Positions 5,780-8,737 of a DNA stretch of 8,737 nucleotides are shown one piece after another. This stretch comes from Planctomycetota bacterium. Its GTDB lineage: Bacteria; Planctomycetota; Phycisphaerae; Sedimentisphaerales; SM23-30. The position numbers were made by a program, and so were the translations under genes. Numbering within the stretch: the stretch's first letter is position 1; each line of letters begins with the position of its first letter. The notes beneath the pieces are model-generated. The model was not told the DNA's origin. It ran no database searches and worked only from the letters and a program-made list of their open reading frames with translations. Where the stretch lies: positions 1 to 8,737 of the forward strand of contig JAKJEP010000126.1 of assembly GCA_022705365.1 (NCBI GenBank), written 5' to 3'.

Positions 5780-8737
5780 CTAGTTCTCCTTTTCAAAGGC
5801 CAGTGCATAACGCGATGGTTTTCCGGCCAGTTCGCACAACGAATTAATCTCTTTTTTCAATTCGATCATGCGCAATTCACGACCGATAGCGGCACGGTTA
5901 AACCGGCTCAATTCCTCGTTACTTTCCCGCAACGCGTCCTCTGCGATCTTCAGCGAGGTAATATCGTTGCCGACCGCCAGGATCTCCCGGACCTTTCCGT
6001 CTTCATCGGTAATTGCCCTGTTGGTCCAGGCGAACCAGATCCGGGTCCCGTCCTTTTTGAGATTCTCATTGGTATTAGAGCCGAACCGCTCAGGATGATC
6101 GAGGATGTTCTGTACCAGAGAAGCAATATCTACACCATTGCTCTCGGATGGCGGTACCAGGCACGATGCCTCCCGTCCCAACAGTTCTTTCGCTTCATAG
6201 CCCAGCAGTCGTGCACCGTGCTCATTGATAAAGTGAATAATCCCCTGGCGGTCCCAGCGAATAATAATACTGTTGGCGGTATCGATCAGCTCGCGGTATT
6301 TTCGTTCGCTGGCGACCAGGGTCTGCTCCATATCCTTTCGTTCGGTGATATCCAGGCAAATACCGGACATCCGCAGCGGCTGGCCGCCGGCGTCGTAGGT
6401 GGTATTGCCCAGGGCATTGATCCAGCGAATTTCACCCGAAGGCAACACCACACGATATTCGTTGGTAAGGGGGGTGTGGTTAGCGATCGCTTTTTCCAGC
6501 CGTTGCGTGGCCAACAACACATCATCGGGGTGCATCACATTTTTCCATGTATCTATATTGACATCGGTTTTTTGGGGATCCAAGCCAAAAAGGTGGAACA
6601 ACTCATCAGACCATTTCAGCCTGCCTGTACCCATATCCCAGTCCCAAATGCCGGCGCCCGCGCAAACCTGCGCCAGTTTTAATCGCGCCTCGCTCTGCTG
6701 CAGAATCTGCTGTTCTTGCATACGGGTCATGGCCACCGCCACATGGTCAGCCACCGCCTTCATGAGCGATATATCCTCCTGCCGGAAGGTTTCCCGGTCG
6801 CGGGTGCCGAAAGAGAGGGTTCCGATTACTTCCCCCCCCGCATCTACCAGCGGATGGCAGGCGTAGGCCTGAATGCCGTAGGATTGAATCAGTTCCGTAC
6901 GGGGATCCTGATTCCGGGAAATGTGCTCAGCTACAATGCGGCAGCCATCGCGGGCCACACAGCCGCATACCGCCACTCCGTAATCCAGCCATTCTATCTG
7001 CCGGGCCCGCTGCGGCTCAATCCCCGCACAGGCATTCAGATGCAGTCGCTTCTCCTGTTCATCAACTAGAAAATTAAAAAAGACCTGACAATGGAGATGT
7101 TCCATCACCCGTCGGCAAAGAATTTCGATTGCTTGTTGCGGGTCCGGCGACCGCAATAGTTCCCCCGCGGTCTGCGCCAGCAGTTCGTACCGCTCGGAGC
7201 TGCGCTGTACTTCCTGCTCGGCATGTTTCCGATCCGTAATATTATTAAGTGCCAAAATAACATGCCGTTTACCATCCAGTATCAGCGGATCTGCACTGAT
7301 CTCCAGCCACAATCGAATTTCACTGCCTCCAATCAGCAGGTCAGTCTCCATCTCCACATCGTGAAGCGGCTGGCCGGTTTCTAAAACGGCCTCAAAGGTC
7401 CCGCGAATCTGGCAGACAGCACAATGCGCAGTATGCCCGCACCCGGCTGCATCCGTCAGCGCATGGATACAACCGACCAGTTCACCCGGCTGCTGGTTGA
7501 CCCCCTCCGAAAGATTCCTTCCTACCCAGCGGGAAATGGTATGGTTCATGCGTCTGACGCAGCCCTTCTCATCGATCAAAATCATGCCGACATTGACGAT
7601 ATCAAAAACCGACTGCAGATTGGCTTGTTCTCGGGCCAGGGATTCTTGCGCCTCCTGCCGTTGTCTGATTTCCTCTTGCAGTTGGGTATTGGCTTGTTCC
7701 AGTTCCTTCGTCCGCTGCCGTACCAGTTCCTCCAGGTGTTGACGATAACGCTCCAGCTCAGATTCGGCATTGAAACGGTGTACGGCCTCACCGAGCAGCG
7801 GCGCAATCGTTGCCTCCATAAACTGTACTTTAAGCAGCGGCGCCATATTTTTTTGCGGGTCTGTTACCTGGATTACCCCGAATACCTCATCGCCATACAC
7901 AATAGGCACCAAGGCAAAGGATTGAAATCCATGCTGCGCGCAGATGCTAGGGTACTCCTTGGCCTGCGCAACGGACAAATCCTTTACAAACGCCGGAATG
8001 TCGCTGCAGTAAAACGAACCGCCGGGGGTCAGGAACTGCTGATCCTGTCTAGTGGGCTGCGGGAGAATGATCCTCCGGCATAGGGTTTTCCGATGGTCCC
8101 GTTCGAGTGCGTTTTCCGAGTCGAGGAAATCCTTCTCGAAACCGACCCAGGACTCGAAAGGGATATTTCCCAACTCATTTTTGATACGAATTCCGACATT
8201 ACGGCAGCCGCTCCACTCCCGAATGACTTCGACCGCCGAATCGAGGTATTCCTTGCGTGAGGTCTTTTGGGCGTACAATCCCAGGAGGGAATTGGTTACC
8301 CGCTGCCGGCGTTCCGCCCGGTTACGCCCCGTTACATCGCGAGCAGCCGCAAATACTCCGAGAGGATTGCCCTGATGATCTTTGTAAACGGCGGCATTGT
8401 AAAGCACCTCCGTCAGTTGTCCATCGCGGTGCCGAATGGTAAGGGGATAGTCTGTAGCCAAACCTTCCGCAAAAACCTGCTCATACCCCTCCCGGGCCTT
8501 TTGCGGCTCCGTGAAATAATCTGAAAAATCTGTTCCGATCATCTGCGCACGGCTGACGCCGGTAACCTGGATTGTTGCCTCGTTGACGTCGGTAATCTTC
8601 CCCTCGGCATTGATCGTTACCAGCGGATCCAGACTGGCTTCGATTAAACTTCGGGCATAGCGAAAGGTTGCATGCAGGGCCTTCTGCGCCTGGATCTGTT
8701 CGGTGATATCGATCCCCATCTCCAGAATCAGTTTGGA
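5780..8737 (-). CDS. Large PAS/GAF sensor protein without kinase domain (partial, runs off right edge)
   Basis: About 985 residues are visible. The frame stays open to the right edge (the first codons read SKLILEMGIDITEQ, the end of a PAS/PAC unit), so the ATG at 8719 is internal and the true start is outside. Counting from 8719 the order is: PAS (~17-135, ending AARDVTG); GAF (~142-315, with EWSGCRNVGIRI, GNIPFESWVGF, TPGGSF); coiled coil (~318-365); PAS with a Cys cluster (~366-497; C417, C427, C433, C436); a second GAF (~510-665); PAS (~675-793, IWDWDMGTGRLKWSDELFHL); PAS (~800-922, VGNDIT). It ends with a helical tail, NRAAIGRELRMIELKKEINS. No HisKA, HATPase, GGDEF, EAL or receiver domain follows before the TAG stop, and no membrane segment is seen. 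It is thus a cytoplasmic sensor/scaffold that must pass its signal by protein contact, plausibly to the kinase or the Kai-type product encoded 3' of it. The next gene starts 1 nt after the stop. Confidence 0.9.
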   Translation of the reverse strand, partial: SKLILEMGIDITEQIQAQKALHATFRYARSLIEASLDPLVTINAEGKITDVNEATIQVTGVSRAQMIGTDFSDYFTEPQKAREGYEQVFAEGLATDYPLTIRHRDGQLTEVLYNAAVYKDHQGNPLGVFAAARDVTGRNRAERRQRVTNSLLGLYAQKTSRKEYLDSAVEVIREWSGCRNVGIRIKNELGNIPFESWVGFEKDFLDSENALERDHRKTLCRRIILPQPTRQDQQFLTPGGSFYCSDIPAFVKDLSVAQAKEYPSICAQHGFQSFALVPIVYGDEVFGVIQVTDPQKNMAPLLKVQFMEATIAPLLGEAVHRFNAESELERYRQHLEELVRQRTKELEQANTQLQEEIRQRQEAQESLAREQANLQSVFDIVNVGMILIDEKGCVRRMNHTISRWVGRNLSEGVNQQPGELVGCIHALTDAAGCGHTAHCAVCQIRGTFEAVLETGQPLHDVEMETDLLIGGSEIRLWLEISADPLILDGKRHVILALNNITDRKHAEQEVQRSSERYELLAQTAGELLRSPDPQQAIEILCRRVMEHLHCQVFFNFLVDEQEKRLHLNACAGIEPQRARQIEWLDYGVAVCGCVARDGCRIVAEHISRNQDPRTELIQSYGIQAYACHPLVDAGGEVIGTLSFGTRDRETFRQEDISLMKAVADHVAVAMTRMQEQQILQQSEARLKLAQVCAGAGIWDWDMGTGRLKWSDELFHLFGLDPQKTDVNIDTWKNVMHPDDVLLATQRLEKAIANHTPLTNEYRVVLPSGEIRWINALGNTTYDAGGQPLRMSGICLDITERKDMEQTLVASERKYRELIDTANSIIIRWDRQGIIHFINEHGARLLGYEAKELLGREASCLVPPSESNGVDIASLVQNILDHPERFGSNTNENLKKDGTRIWFAWTNRAITDEDGKVREILAVGNDITSLKIAEDALRESNEELSRFNRAAIGRELRMIELKKEINSLCELAGKPSRYALAFEKEN
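5786..5790 (-). promoter_or_regulatory. Ribosome-binding site of the kaiC-kaiB chimera
   Basis: AGGAG on the minus strand lies 7 nt before ATG at 5778, inside the last codons of the upstream PAS/GAF gene (stop TAG at 5782-5780). It is the strongest Shine-Dalgarno I see at any start in the window. It fixes the start at 5778 rather than the earlier in-frame ATG at 5808, which lies within the upstream coding region. Confidence 0.75.

Noticed and set aside
5776..5808. Start of the Kai-type ORF at ATG 5808
   Set aside because: It lies inside the upstream gene without a good ribosome-binding site, whereas ATG 5778 has AGGAG 7 nt upstream and follows the upstream stop by 1 nt.
5531..6682. Long plus-strand open frame of 383 codons opposite the chimera and PAS/GAF genes
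   Set aside because: It lies antisense to genes with clear domain matches, shows no recognisable domain, and looks like a mirror of the coding bias on the minus strand.
2160..8720. Recurring DNA words resembling ttcggtgatatc as dispersed repeats
   Set aside because: They fall at the PAC ends of PAS domains and encode the D-[IV]-T-x-[RQ]-K motif, so protein conservation explains them.
8717..8737. ATG at 8719 as the true start of the PAS/GAF gene
   Set aside because: The frame stays open to the window edge and the preceding codons (SKLILE) complete a PAC motif, so the ATG is internal.

Overview
The window is a tightly packed, single-direction gene block. All five genes read on the minus strand, so transcription runs from the right edge to the left edge. 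The organism looks like a Gram-negative bacterium, because a TolC-type outer-membrane efflux protein is present. Its DNA is moderately GC-rich. The TolC wording (WRWKAALEKAPQ, QGVPWFGKLELG) and the mix of KaiC-type ATPase with long PAS kinases recall PVC-group or Desulfobacterota-like environmental bacteria, but the taxonomy is a guess.

Layout in transcription order: (1) from beyond 8737 to 5780, the C-terminal part of a very large soluble PAS/GAF sensor with no kinase domain; (2) 5778-5185, a short ORF joining the first ~139 residues of a KaiC-type clock ATPase in frame to the last ~58 residues of a KaiB-type protein; (3) 5188-1478, a 1236-residue soluble histidine kinase with about seven PAS domains and a NarL-type HisKA_3/HATPase core; (4) 1467-820, a NarL/LuxR-family response regulator; (5) 803 to beyond 1, the N-terminal part of a TolC/CzcC-like, probably lipidated outer-membrane efflux protein. 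Junctions are 1 nt, a 4-nt ATGA overlap, 10 nt and 16 nt, so an operon is very likely. There is no non-coding stretch above about 20 nt, and I see no terminator, internal promoter, RNA gene, CRISPR array or insertion sequence.

How the parts fit: the kinase and regulator form a complete two-component pair, and the efflux gene behind them is a plausible part of the output. The upstream PAS/GAF protein and the Kai-type ORF resemble the sensory and clock-like genes often found beside such kinases. The standout is the kaiC-kaiB chimera. It looks like the product of one in-frame deletion that removed the rest of kaiC and the front of kaiB, while the ribosome-binding site at one end and the translational coupling to the kinase at the other stayed intact.
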